Origin: Acanthaster planci
Lineage: Eukaryota; Echinodermata; Asteroidea; Valvatida; Acanthasteridae
Length of the DNA stretch: 29,316 nucleotides
NCBI RefSeq assembly: GCF_001949145.1
Contig: NW_019091382.1
Coordinates: 1,553,865 to 1,583,180, forward strand
Reading direction: 5' to 3'
How positions within the stretch are numbered: the first letter of the stretch is position 1; every line of letters begins with the position of its first letter. The notes beneath the pieces were generated by a model, which had not been told where the DNA came from, did not search any database, and worked only from the letters and a program-made list of their open reading frames with translations. Below, piece after piece: positions 11,001-18,154 of the stretch. The translations under genes and the position numbers were made by a program.

Positions 11001-12112
11001 GTGATCTGAGGTTAGGCTTGGCAGGTGAGTTGGCCAACTTTGGTGTGCTCGTAAGGCGAGAGCACGACACAGCACTTGTTGGCTCACGTCCATTCACCAT
11101 TGAAAGATTTAGTGGATCTCTGCAAAAAAAAACAACTTGTAATTTTTGTAATCCCTGGACAGGTTAGACAAACCAATTCCAAAACATTGGGTTGGAAAGG
11201 TGGAATGGATATTTTAATTTACCTCGGGAACTGCACATTCAGCTCCTTTGTCTTGTCTTGAAGGACAGGCTGTCTTGAAGGGCTCCCTCTACTGATGGCA
11301 GCAGACCTGAACGCATGAATGTAAAAAGAAAGAAAAAGAAAAACCAACAAAAAATGAGGAAATCAGCTTATCTGGAGTAAAACTGCACAGTACAAAGTTG
11401 CCTTTTATGCAATTGTTTAATCAATCGCTGTCTGACAAAAACTTCATTTTACTTCATTTTACGGAAAGAGTTCCATGCACAGACTGATTCCCCTACAGTG
11501 GTTCATCAGCCATCAGCCATCAATAACGCAGCAATAACATCATAGCATGTCCTAATAAATCAAATTTGGCTGGGATTTGGAACCATTTACCAGGAAAACA
11601 CTAAGAATTCTTCAAGCCAGTCTCATAGGGTTGGTGCAAAGGGTGTCAAGTGATGTCCGGGTATAGAACTCTTTCCAAAAAATGTCCCACTACATAAACA
11701 CAAAGAATTTTTCATGCCCTATAGAGGTTATTACGTGTAGTTACAGGATAAGGGACAATTAAGTTTTCGGTTTTAGAGGTGGGAAGAAAACCCTGTACAA
11801 ATTTTTTGAGGAAAACCCAACGACTCAGGTAGGGGCTGAAAACCAAACCACACGTGGACCAAGCGGTTCAAACTCAGGAACCCAGAGGAAGGCTAGGCAA
11901 GAACTACGATGTCAACGTGACTCTTCTATGCACAAGGTGTCAAGTGATGTCCGGTCATCGAACTCTTTCCAATTTCGAACACTGACCAAATTAAACATAG
12001 GTGCTCAGCCTCACCTGAAGGATGTTCGCAAGTCACGCTGTCCCTTTCGCAGTTCCTCAAGCAACGACAAATTCTGTGCTCGAAGTCTCTCCATATCACT
12101 CAGCTCTGCCAT
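4850..12112 (-). CDS. MIIP: MIIP-like protein (migration and invasion inhibitory protein), complete, nine exons
   Basis: Nine minus-strand exons, each bounded by AG acceptor and GT donor, join in consistent phase (98, 84, 718, 227, 74, 139, 97, 111 and 183 nt; 1731 nt in all) into 576 aa plus TGA. Landmarks recalled from human MIIP occur in order: an N-terminal helix (MERLRAQNLSLLEELRKGQ), KSILLTPGSKLNK near residue 290, LGYDWIAG at 331-338 followed by an EAYFEELRQFR helix and a EEC motif, NPRLFAVP with a following CAIC (426-429), HRRKSYD (464-470) and HCLAGW (480-485). Human MIIP is 388 aa, so this version is longer, mostly through the Ser/Pro/Arg-rich, probably disordered exon 3. Vertebrate MIIP is reported to bind IGFBP2 and to restrain cell migration and mitotic progression; that role here is inference. 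The ATG at 12112 has an in-frame TAA upstream (12184-12182). No convincing poly(A) signal was found close behind the stop. No membrane segment or signal peptide is seen. Confidence 0.9.
5473..5583 (-). CDS. MIIP: MIIP coding exon 8 (HCLAGW)
   Basis: The exon starts right after acceptor GATTTGCAG with HCLAGW, aligned with human HCLLGW, and ends at ATG before donor GTGAGC. It encodes 37 residues (480-516) in phase 0. Another long open frame on the same strand across this interval does not match the family and is a shadow. Confidence 0.85.
5823..5919 (-). CDS. MIIP: MIIP coding exon 7 (VSIPRS / HRRKSYD)
   Basis: The exon follows acceptor TTTTGAAG and ends CAG before donor GTGAGC. Its first base completes Arg447, giving Y-I-R-V-S-I-P-R-S, and it continues with SPYKIRPHRRKSYDPTDSVG. 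Human MIIP has the same order (VRVSIPLS, then HIHRRKSFD). It encodes residues 448-479 and ends in phase 0. Confidence 0.9.
6590..6790 (+). mobile_element. Probable degenerate tRNA-derived SINE (in MIIP intron 6)
   Basis: GACTCAGTGGTTGGGATTAG resembles a Pol III A box, and CTGTGTCCTTGGGCAAGTCA followed by CTTTACCCC is a core seen in many animal tRNA-derived SINEs. The B box is degenerate and no target duplication is clear, so the boundaries are approximate. Confidence 0.5.
7201..7345 (+). repeat. G-rich, quadruplex-prone tract in MIIP intron 6
   Basis: About 145 bases of G/A-rich plus strand. GGGGATACAGGGCGGAAGGG followed by TGGG at 7211-7234 fits a four-run quadruplex pattern with loops of 5, 5 and 1, and further G runs follow to about 7340. 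The MIIP transcript reads the complementary C-rich strand. Confidence 0.6.
7587..7725 (-). CDS. MIIP: MIIP coding exon 6 (NPRLFAVP and CAIC motif)
   Basis: The exon runs from acceptor CCCATCAG to donor GTGGGT and encodes residues 401-447. It contains YTLNPRLFAVPLHGTQTGESLCAICNDRR, which parallels the human segment with two CxxC pairs. Here the second pair (Cys426, Cys429) is intact, while the first reads C-I-H-N (401-404), with Asn where human MIIP has Cys. Confidence 0.9.
8053..8412. mobile_element. MITE-like foldback element, copy 2 (in MIIP intron 5)
   Basis: It is closely similar to the copy at 3761-4121 over its full length and in the same orientation (shared CCTTGCACCAATACACTGTT, then GCAAAAGCTTGCCTTGAATC and CTTTAGTCTGGGGAATTCAA). 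The ends are AAGCCTTTTGCAAG and CGCAAAAGGCTTA. It sits in the intron between MIIP exons 5 and 6. An open frame of 64 codons across it is accidental. Confidence 0.85.
8568..8641 (-). CDS. MIIP: MIIP coding exon 5 (74 nt)
   Basis: A short exon between acceptor AACTTCAG and donor GTAAGT. Only one frame satisfies both neighbours: it starts with the base completing Glu376 and ends with the T of the TGC codon for Cys401. The translation (LDASAATPSVLGGFEKETK...DKHT) matches the position of the variable acidic linker before the Cys motif of human MIIP. Phase on both sides makes it convincing despite its size. Confidence 0.8.
9268..9494 (-). CDS. MIIP: MIIP coding exon 4 (conserved LGYDWIAG core)
   Basis: The exon runs from acceptor TTCTGCAG to donor GTAAGT and encodes residues 301-376. 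It carries the most diagnostic motif of the family, LGYDWIAG (331-338), followed by a helix with EAYFEELRQFRQANREEC. It ends two bases into a codon (GA), completed by the G of exon 5. Confidence 0.9.
10125..10224 (+). repeat. Dispersed repeat, copy 1 (in MIIP intron 3)
   Basis: GTTTGGCAGGTACATGTAAT through CTTGGAAATTAGAAAA to GTGACAGGGACACG matches the reverse complement of 20845-20931. There are small indels, including an ACATGT insertion in this copy. The family is not recognised. Confidence 0.65.
10402..11119 (-). CDS. MIIP: MIIP coding exon 3 (large disordered region)
   Basis: This 718-nt exon follows a T-rich acceptor (TTTTTTTTTGCAG) and ends at AAG before donor GTAAGG. It codes for about residues 61-300, rich in Ser, Pro, Arg, Lys and Gln and probably disordered. 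Its C-terminal end (KPKSILLTPGSKLNK), read into exon 4 (SRNRVSF), parallels the human segment SILAQQSKLSKPRVTF. It accounts for most of the extra length relative to human MIIP. Confidence 0.85.
11223..11306 (-). CDS. MIIP: MIIP coding exon 2
   Basis: This 84-nt exon lies between acceptor GTTCAG and donor GTAAAT. Its first base completes Arg33 and its last two bases (AG) are completed by the A of exon 3. The translation (SAAISRGSPSRQPVLQDKTK...) is polar and low in complexity. It is supported mainly by splice sites and by phase fit on both sides. Confidence 0.75.
11463..11973. repeat. Direct repeat pair with an inverted third copy (MIIP intron 1)
   Basis: GGTGTCAAGTGATGTCCGG followed by GAACTCTTTCCAA occurs at about 11641-11680 and again at about 11935-11973. 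The end motif recurs inverted as GGAAAGAGTTCC near 11463. This may be the remains of a small inverted-repeat transposon. Confidence 0.5.
12015..12112 (-). CDS. MIIP: MIIP coding exon 1
   Basis: The exon starts at ATG (12112) and ends AG before the donor GTGAGG. It encodes a 33-residue leucine-rich amphipathic helix (MAELSDMERLRAQNLSLLEE...) that resembles the N-terminus of human MIIP. It ends two bases into a codon, completed by the G of exon 2 (Arg33). Upstream of the ATG the frame stays open for 23 codons to a TAA at 12184-12182, so an N-terminally longer form through an upstream exon cannot be excluded. Confidence 0.85.
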
Positions 12113-12256
12113 GTCCGTGCAGGAATCACGGAAAAGGTCTCTCAACGGTATACCAGAAGAATATTGCAGCCTGACTCTATCTTAGGAGCCAAAATACCTA
12201 CAATTCAAAAAATAAACTTTAAAGTACATGTAACTTTCATGGAGAACACCTTTCAA

Positions 12257-12318
12257 TCTTAACCCCAACAGTCCTCAATCCTGCACCTGTTGGAGGACTG
12301 AGGACAGTTAGGGTTGAG
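12257..12318. repeat. Short hairpin
   Basis: CTTAACCCCAACAGTCCTCA followed by ATCCT pairs with AGGACTGAGGACAGTTAGGG followed by TTGAG, with a loop of about 12 bases. The last bases of the window (CTTAACCCTAACTG) resemble the same arm, so another copy may begin there. Confidence 0.65.
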
Positions 12319-13036
12319 GCTTCTGCACACCTGACTGTCTGATCAATGCTGAAAGCAGTTACACATAGAGTGCTAAAAACACAAACATAACTGATATTGA
12401 CACATTGTGTGCCAAAATACCAGCTAAACAAAGTCTATTGGTAAAGATGTATCAAGTTTGCGGCATATTCATGTAGTCGAAGTAACCACATGTAGGACTT
12501 TATTGGACAAGGCCAATTACTCAGTCTAACGCCAGTGACTGTATCTGCCCCGGGCTGAAAAGCACCATCAATCAGCCAAAGAAGGGCAGATGGTTGAAAG
12601 CGGGTTCTTGCACAAGTTCAAAGACCATACATGCCACAATAAATTAGTTACGCGTACTCAGCGTGCTCCGCGTCAAACGCAGATACATGTATCCTTGTGT
12701 GCCTCATGGTGCACCTACGTAGTGAGTACCAAAAAAATGCCCTCTTTTGTTCTGTTCGGAGCGGATAGTCTCCAGGTCCCTTCCACTTACTGTGAAAACC
12801 AATCAGACTTGACAATAAGTGGCAAAAGTAGGGATCTGGCGACTATACCATCATGGGCATTTGGCATCCATGGCACTTCAGACTCATTCAGTTGCCATGG
12901 TCATTACTCACTGCAAATGCAATGTGTCTGATTCCTGCCATCATGGTCATGGATATAGGCTATGCTGTACTGCGGTATGCGATAAAACTATGGAGGAATA
13001 CGATTAATACAATCATGGAGACAGAAAAACCAGTGG
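12319..13036. other. Intergenic DNA upstream of MIIP, no gene called
   Basis: A 113-codon plus-strand ORF (12590-12931) overlaps several others but has no recognisable domain and a Cys/His/Ser-rich composition typical of chance frames. The MIIP 5' UTR and promoter should begin near 12185, but I see no clear core promoter motif. Confidence 0.4.
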
Positions 13037-13250
13037 CGTAACTAGGGCTAAATTTCCGGGGGGGGGGGGGGTTCGTGGAGGGGAGGCAACCAGGATGGGC
13101 ACATTTTTTTCATCGTGGCACCACCATGACAACAAGAAAACACACTGCAGCTACATGTGCATTTTCACAGAGACTATTTAAGGATCTCAAATGGGGGGGG
13201 CACGGGCATCCGCTGGGAGAGCACATATCCCCTCCCCCCATTTGAGGGAA
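13037..13250. mobile_element. Possible DNA-transposon remnant with poly-G tracts
   Basis: CAGTGGCGTAACTAGG at about 13031-13046 resembles the terminal sequence of many animal hAT-type nonautonomous elements and is followed by a run of 12 G. CTCAAATGGGGGGG (about 13186) and CCCCCCATTTGAG (about 13234) form an inverted pair. The boundaries are uncertain. Confidence 0.35.
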
Positions 13251-13717
13251 AACTGGAAGTTAGCTCGAAGCCTACTTTAGAAGTCTAAGTCACTAGGCCT
13301 ACTCCATGCACACGGAGTATTGACTTACATGTAGGTATGTTAAGAGTTCTTAACTCTTTATTTAATAGCGAGTCCATCTGACCCGCACAAAACACAGAGG
13401 TTATTTACCAACTGTGGGAGGTGTAAAGTTAGATTCTTGTTTCTTTTGCCCTCCATTATTTCTGTTGCAACCAGAATGCCAGCAAGGGCTTTGTTAGGGG
13501 GTGTGCATCCAGACTGCTCGCCGAACGTCGAACTGTTATTTATTCAGCACCAAATATCAAACTGGCTGTACAGTATAAATTATAACTTTAACATTGAATG
13601 TCTAAAGAGTAACTAGGCCCCTAGCCCAGTAATGCAATGCCCCCTGCAAGCTGAAGTTCACAACGATCCCACTGCAATGTTAGTTACTACTTCTTGTAGT
13701 GGGGATTGTATACTAGG

Positions 13718-13800
13718 GGACCCCTAGCCCAGGTTGGACGACGTCAACACAGTCACAATGTAATTTAGCCATCGTCCAACCTGGGCTAGGGGAAACCATG
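13718..13800. repeat. Inverted repeat (CTAGCCCAGGTTGGACG)
   Basis: CCCCTAGCCCAGGTTGGACG and CGTCCAACCTGGGCTAGGGG face each other. A third related copy (GGTCCAACCCGGGCTAGG) lies near 13933, and the motif recurs at 29187-29205 near the right edge. It looks like the terminal repeat of a small dispersed element. Confidence 0.75.
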
Positions 13801-13961
13801 GAGGAGGTGTTCCTTCCTCCATGGGGACCCCAAGTTTAAATTGGTACAGTGTTAGGCCCAAGTCCCCCCCCCCAAAAAAAATAAATAAACAAAGGCAACA
13901 CTGTCTAAAATTTAATAGTATTATAGGTTCATGGTCCAACCCGGGCTAGGTTACAAGTAGA

Positions 13962-14036
13962 CCCGTAAACAGGGCCCGACGAATGTTCCTCCATACGACG
14001 GAGGAGTATTCGTTGGGCCCTGTATACGGGTCTAGT
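13962..14036. repeat. Near-perfect hairpin element
   Basis: TAGACCCGTAAACAGGGCCC, then GACGAATGTTCCTCC, pairs with GGAGGAGTATTCGTTGGGCC and CTGTATACGGGTCTA, with a loop of only a few bases. About 75 bp in all. Confidence 0.85.
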
Positions 14037-14219
14037 ACTAGGCCTTGGCTACTGCCAGACTGCCGCCTAGGCTTCTTAACTTACATACAATGTAGGGCCT
14101 CCAGGCGTTTGATCAAGCTACATGAAGCATAAGGGTAGGGTTTGAAAGAACTTGTATGAAAGATGGATGGAGCACCGATCGCAGAGTTTCTACATGTACC
14201 ACAGTAGGACTAGTACTAC

Positions 14220-14400
14220 TAGTAGGCAACTCCATCTTCCATGATTTGACAACGCGGCGCGGAGAGCCTAGGCTTTGGGGCATCTGCGAAACTTAAAATT
14301 AAATAGCCCGGCCGCGACATATCGATCAACAACATGACAATCGATCATTCCCGAGATGCAATTGGGCGGACGCATGATCCACTAGAATTATAAGGTGTGC
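14220..14400. promoter_or_regulatory. Candidate promoter region upstream of XXYLT1
   Basis: A CpG-richer stretch (GCGGCGCGGAG, CCCGGCCGCGAC) followed by ATTGGGCGG at 14361-14369, an inverted CCAAT motif overlapping a GC-box-like core. It lies 0.6 kb before the XXYLT1 ATG and between oppositely oriented reading frames. This is motif evidence only. Confidence 0.3.
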
Positions 14401-14461
14401 TACTTTTTTTCCTATAATAAGAAAAACTAGAAATTTTGGTATTTTTGCTCAACAAACTTAC

Positions 14462-14507
14462 TTGCACGAAAGTATAAATACTGAATATCATTTTGAAGCC
14501 ATTGTCT
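14462..14507 (-). other. Candidate 46-nt minus-strand exon
   Basis: The stretch sits between a good acceptor (TGTTTCAG) and a consensus donor (GTAAGT). Two frames are open. In the frame RQWLQNDIQYLYFRA it would join in phase to the open sequence before MIIP ATG 12112 if the acceptor at 12181 were used. Evidence is splice sites only. Confidence 0.2.
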
Positions 14508-14543
14508 CTGAAACATTACAACACATAAGCTTAACGGCCAAAA

Positions 14544-14693
14544 TCAATTTAGACTGGAGAAATCGTCCATGACAGTGGAAGAATCCAAACAGGTTTCATG
14601 ATCTTTGATCTCAGCCTCGACTCCATGGGCTGCGAGCGCTTCCCTTGACTCGAGCAACGCAGGCATGGTGGAATCAATGGTGGGAACCGACAT
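14544..14693 (-). CDS. Unrecognised 49-codon ORF, possible exon of an unknown gene
   Basis: ATG at 14693 in context GGCCATGTCGG, with an in-frame TAG upstream, opens MSVPTIDSTMPALLESREAL and continues AAHGVEAEIKDHETC...VMDDFSSLN to TGA. The composition is that of a soluble protein (acidic, alternating helix) rather than random AT-rich sequence, and the interval is CpG-richer than its surroundings. The start lies 303 bp from the XXYLT1 ATG on the other strand, as in a shared promoter. There is a weak resemblance to the N-terminal helix of YbaK/PRORSD1-type domains, not enough to assign. It could equally be untranslated DNA. Confidence 0.25.
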   Translation of the reverse strand: MSVPTIDSTMPALLESREALAAHGVEAEIKDHETCLDSSTVMDDFSSLN

Positions 14694-14996
14694 GGCCAGG
14701 CAAGATCGTACCTATGGGAACGAGATTGCTCTGCCCCCGACGAGTGGCTTATCGATATCGTGCACTTCGGCACTGTTCAGCACTTCATCAAAAACTAGGA
14801 GTCTCACTGCATAGACTGTGTGAAGTAGCCGCGTATAATCATTGTCAATAATTATCGATCAGTTTTTATGCAAAAGCAAGGACGGGCTTGTAAAAATGAT
14901 GTGGCATTCATACTAGGCGGTTTCACCATGTTCACAGTTCACTGACCACACATAATACCCACTCCACACTTGATTGCCAGACGGATCGCCCTTTGC

Positions 14997-16127
14997 ATGC
15001 CTTGTGTCCAGAAACAGCACTCCCAAATGATTCGGCAGCGAAAACACGACGACGAAAAAGTGAAGCAAAAGCTCGGGAGCTCGCCATCTCCGAAGCAGGG
15101 ACTGGTGCCCCCTCCTCCAAAGGACTCTTCCCTGGCGTCTACCGCCGAGGCGGACGACACAAGAAGCATGCACTACGTTAACAATTCCCGTTCCAAGGCG
15201 CGGTTCCGGCAGTTTGGGCCACCGACCGGCCTTCTCAGTTGCGTGTTCAGGCTGAGACTGATGCGGACGTTTCTCATATTGGTGGTAGCTGGTGTTTCTG
15301 GATTCGTGGTCGGGCGAGCCCTCCACAGTGGATTTGTCGCTGGACCGAGTGACGGCTTCGAGTTTGACGCACACATGACACAGGCTGATCGTGAACTCGG
15401 GGATCCTCGGAATGAAAATCATGCTAAGGTACATGTACATCAGGGGGGCTCACACCAGCAGTATGCCAGTGCTAATCAGCATGATCAAAGGGACACGATG
15501 AGGGAGGCACCTCAGAAAACCCAGCAACATATGGAGGCCCCGATCCAGCAGCCTTTATTGGACAAAGCTCATCAGCCCGGTGCAGGACAGGAAGACAGCC
15601 CGTTGAGCCCGGAGGAAGAACGCCACTTCCAGAAAGTATACAACGAGCATGCTGCCCGAAGGCAAATGTGGCAAAAGGCAATGGCGGAGAAGTTGGCATT
15701 GCAGAATAATGCTCAGCAAAATGCGGCCAAGCCACCCCAAGTGCAGCAAAACATCATGCAGCAACAGCCTCGGGTTGTCCAACAGCCGGTCATCCCTCGT
15801 CAGGGGGCTCAGGCACCTGGGGCCAACACGGCCAACCAACCCTCTGGGCAGCAGTACGCCGACGGGGTCTTACGAGTCAACCAACCCATGATACAAGACG
15901 CTCCAAGCGATGCTGAAATCTATCCCTACCACGTCATCCAGACACTGACAAACACGCACAAAATGCCCCATCTGAAGACCCGATTTATCGAATGCACAAA
16001 GTCCATCCTGGCCAAGGCGTCCATAAACCTGCACTTTTTTTTCGTTGTGGACGAGCCCAGTAAAACGTTTGTCCTGGAGACTTTGCAAGACATCACCAAC
16101 CAGCACATTGCTAAAAGCAAATTCCAA
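14997..16127 (+). CDS. XXYLT1: XXYLT1 exon 1
   Basis: Encodes residues 1-377: cytosolic tail, membrane anchor, low-complexity Gln-rich stem (runs such as QNNAQQNAAKPPQVQQN) and the first part of the glycosyltransferase fold (TRFIECTKSILAKASINLHF FFVVDE). It ends TTC CAA directly before the donor GTATGT. Reading past the donor gives only three more codons before TGA. Confidence 0.9.
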
Positions 16128-17663
16128 GTATGTCTTTGACAGTGTCGGACATCAAAATAATTTGAAATGTAATCCGAAAAATGTAAAGAGGGGTGGGTCT
16201 TAGGATTCAGGAAAGAATGGTGGGAATGGATATATTCATGTAGTCTTGGATGTGCAATCGCAGAAATTTACTGGTAGTTTGAAATACTTACATGTACCGG
16301 TACATTACTGCTGCAGTACACAAATGATTAAAAAATTTAGTCGTTGGAACAAAACAAACGTAATTATGAGTAAGTAAATAATAGATTTTAACTGTACATG
16401 AACATACTAGTAAGTGTCACTCCATGTAGTGTTGCAGTTGAGTCCACAAGTCTGTTTTAGTAACACTAACAAGGGACGAAAGATTAATTTGAATGGCTTC
16501 TGAGTTGGCTGTAGACTGGATGCCTTGTGATGGGCTTGAAGGGACTTGTGATGGACTCAACTGCATCAACTGTAGTTGAGTAGCACTCAACTACAGGTAA
16601 ATTATTCATTAAAAAATTTAAAAGGAATAGACATTTTCAATAGGGCAAGAAGTATTGTTCATCTCGTAAATCTTGCTAAATCGTGGCTGGAGATACTCCT
16701 AGACATGAGACGCTATTCAAGTGATAATGTACAACTGTGCATTATTGCAACTGATTTTGTACATGGTTCATCAACAGTCTGCCGGTCAGTACAACTGAAT
16801 ATTGGATCAAATGGAAGGTCAAATATTTTATTAGTGAATTATTCAAATGGACTCAGCCCTTTAAGACTCTCCTTTACATCAAAAAGAAGTCAGAAGTTCT
16901 GAACTTAAAGGATACATGATGACATCCATCTATGTTCCTGTTGGTTGTAATCATAAAACTTAATACGTGATTTCATTCTTTCCAATAGTTCCACTTCATC
17001 GAAGTTGATCAACTTGCGCAACAACTCGCTCCCGTAGTCTCCATGCTTCAGGAGCGCGTCACCGGTGGCCACCCGTACTACCAAGATGCCATCTTCTTTC
17101 TCTCTGTGGCGATCCATCGCGGCATCCTGCCCAGCTACGTCCGCCGCGTGGTCATGCTGGACACCGACCTGAAGTTCATGGCGGACATCCGGGGTCTGTT
17201 TGACCGTTTTGACCTCTTCACCGGCGACAACATCATGGGCATAGCCCGGGAGATGCAGCCCGTCTACCGCCACCTCCTGTCGCTCTACCGCAGCCAGAAC
17301 CAGGGGACCAAAGTGGGCGGACCGCCACCAGACGGCCTGACGGGCTTCAACAGCGGCGTGGTGCTGCTGGACCTCGAAAGGATGCGGCGCAGCGCTGCGT
17401 ACCGGTCCTTCGTCAATGCCGAGAAGATCCACGAGCTGACGGAGAAGTACCACTTCAAGGGCCACTTGGGGGACCAGGACTTCTTCACCTTGATCAGCTT
17501 GGAGAAGCCTGACTTGTTCCACATTCTGCCTTGCTCCTGGAACCGGCAACTCTGCGTTTGGTGGCGGGATAAGGGATACACTGATGTGTTTGACCAGTAC
17601 TTCAAATGTGACGTGGCAATTAATATCTACCACGGCAACTGCAATACTCCAATCCCTTTCTAG
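14997..17663 (+). CDS. XXYLT1: Xyloside xylosyltransferase 1 homologue (GT8 type), complete, two exons
   Basis: Exon 1 (14997-16127) and exon 2 (16989-17663) join in phase 0 to about 601 aa. XXYLT1 is an ER type II membrane glycosyltransferase that adds the terminal alpha-1,3-xylose to Xyl-Glc on EGF repeats of Notch-like proteins. Visible here: a basic cytosolic N-terminus, one membrane anchor (about residues 90-107, FLILVVAGVSGFVVG), a long Gln/Pro-rich stem (about 108-305) and a catalytic domain from about 307 (YPYHVIQTL). The metal-binding DTD is at 435-437, followed by GIAREMQPVYRH, GFNSGVVLLDLERMR, GHLGDQDFF, WNRQLCVWWRD and a C-terminal HGNCNTPIP. All parallel vertebrate XXYLT1, which is only about 393 aa; the extra length is the N-terminus and stem. 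An in-frame TGA at 14943 precedes the first ATG (14997). Other in-frame ATGs at 15027, 15168 and 15261 are possible starts; the last would put the anchor at the very N-terminus. Confidence 0.93.
16128..16988 (+). other. XXYLT1 intron 1
   Basis: An 861-bp GT-AG intron (GTATGT to CCAATAG). It contains TACATGTACCGGTACAT palindromes, a small inverted repeat around ACTGTAGTTGAG/CTCAACTACAG (about 16568-16597), and a fragment of a dispersed element (16596-16865). Confidence 0.85.
16596..16865 (+). mobile_element. Fragment of dispersed element, copy 1 (XXYLT1 intron)
   Basis: It matches the reverse complement of about 26408-26668 along its length: GTAAATTATTCAT, TTTAAAAGGAATAGA, TAAATCTTGCTAAATCGTG, TTATTGCAACTGATTTTGTA and the end GACTCAGCCCT. 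A 108-codon open frame across it is not a gene. Confidence 0.8.
16989..17663 (+). CDS. XXYLT1: XXYLT1 exon 2 (catalytic core)
   Basis: Starts after the pyrimidine-rich acceptor TTTCCAATAG with FHFIEVDQLAQQLAP and runs to TAG at 17661-17663. It holds the DTD metal site (bases 17160-17168), the acceptor-binding and GHLGDQDFF segments, and the C-terminal HGNCN. This exon is clearly more GC-rich than its surroundings, and long shadow frames on the opposite strand result from that. Confidence 0.95.
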   Translation, partial: FHFIEVDQLAQQLAPVVSMLQERVTGGHPYYQDAIFFLSVAIHRGILPSYVRRVVMLDTDLKFMADIRGLFDRFDLFTGDNIMGIAREMQPVYRHLLSLYRSQNQGTKVGGPPPDGLTGFNSGVVLLDLERMRRSAAYRSFVNAEKIHELTEKYHFKGHLGDQDFFTLISLEKPDLFHILPCSWNRQLCVWWRDKGYTDVFDQYFKCDVAINIYHGNCNTPIPF

Positions 17664-17713
17664 AAAATACATATTATTTACAGGTTGGCATTAGGCCAGG
17701 ACTCATAACTCAT

Positions 17714-18154
17714 AAGGCCAAACAAAAAAATAGCTGTGCGTCCGTTTACCCGACCCAACCTAGAAAATCACACGAAACCTATATCTTTTTATTCGACAAA
17801 TCAATAAAATGTAAAAACTTGTGGAGCCTTGCCCCGAGCCTAATTTTGTTTGCATCGTCCTGTACATTGTATTATTTTAATTTTTTGGGGGGGCATGAGA
17901 TGGACAGCAATGCAATAATTGTTGGCTTGATGAATTTGTGGTGCATGTACATGTACAGTATTAATCTGACACTGACTCAGTGCCTGTTACAAATATACCA
18001 GCCCCCCCCCCAAAGAAAAAAATACAGACCATCATCTGACCCTAATTTTTGGGGGCTATAAAAATTTTGAGTAAAAAAAATATTTTACCCAACCAACCTC
18101 CCTAATTTATTTTCCAGTGTAATAGGAAACACAACTAATTTCTTGTTTGGCCTA
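17714..18154. mobile_element. MITE-like element directly behind XXYLT1
   Basis: The terminal inverted repeats are AAGGCCAAACAAAAAAATAG CTGTG on the left and, read inverted, TAGGCCAAACAAGAAATTAGTTGTG on the right. Inside, CCCGACCCAACC and GGTTGGTTGGG also pair. It starts about 50 bp after the XXYLT1 stop and includes AATAAA at 17803. Confidence 0.7.
17803..17808 (+). terminator. Candidate poly(A) signal of XXYLT1
   Basis: AATAAA occurs 140 nt after the XXYLT1 stop and is followed by a T/G-containing stretch. It lies inside the MITE-like element that starts near 17714, so the transposon may supply the 3' end of this mRNA. Confidence 0.5.

Noticed and set aside
12590-12931. 113-codon plus-strand ORF upstream of MIIP
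   Set aside because: No domain recognised, Cys/His/Ser-rich chance-like composition, and three overlapping frames of similar length in the same place.
14913-15440. 175-codon minus-strand ORF opposite XXYLT1 exon 1
   Set aside because: It is a shadow of the GC-rich XXYLT1 coding sequence; the plus-strand frame carries the family motifs.
16576-16902. 108-codon plus-strand ORF in the XXYLT1 intron
   Set aside because: It lies across a dispersed mobile-element fragment that recurs inverted at 26.4 kb; the frame is not kept in the other copy.
16905-17672. 255-codon minus-strand ORF opposite XXYLT1 exon 2
   Set aside because: It is antisense to the conserved catalytic domain. Its Val/Leu/Gln-rich composition is what reverse reading of this GC-rich exon produces.
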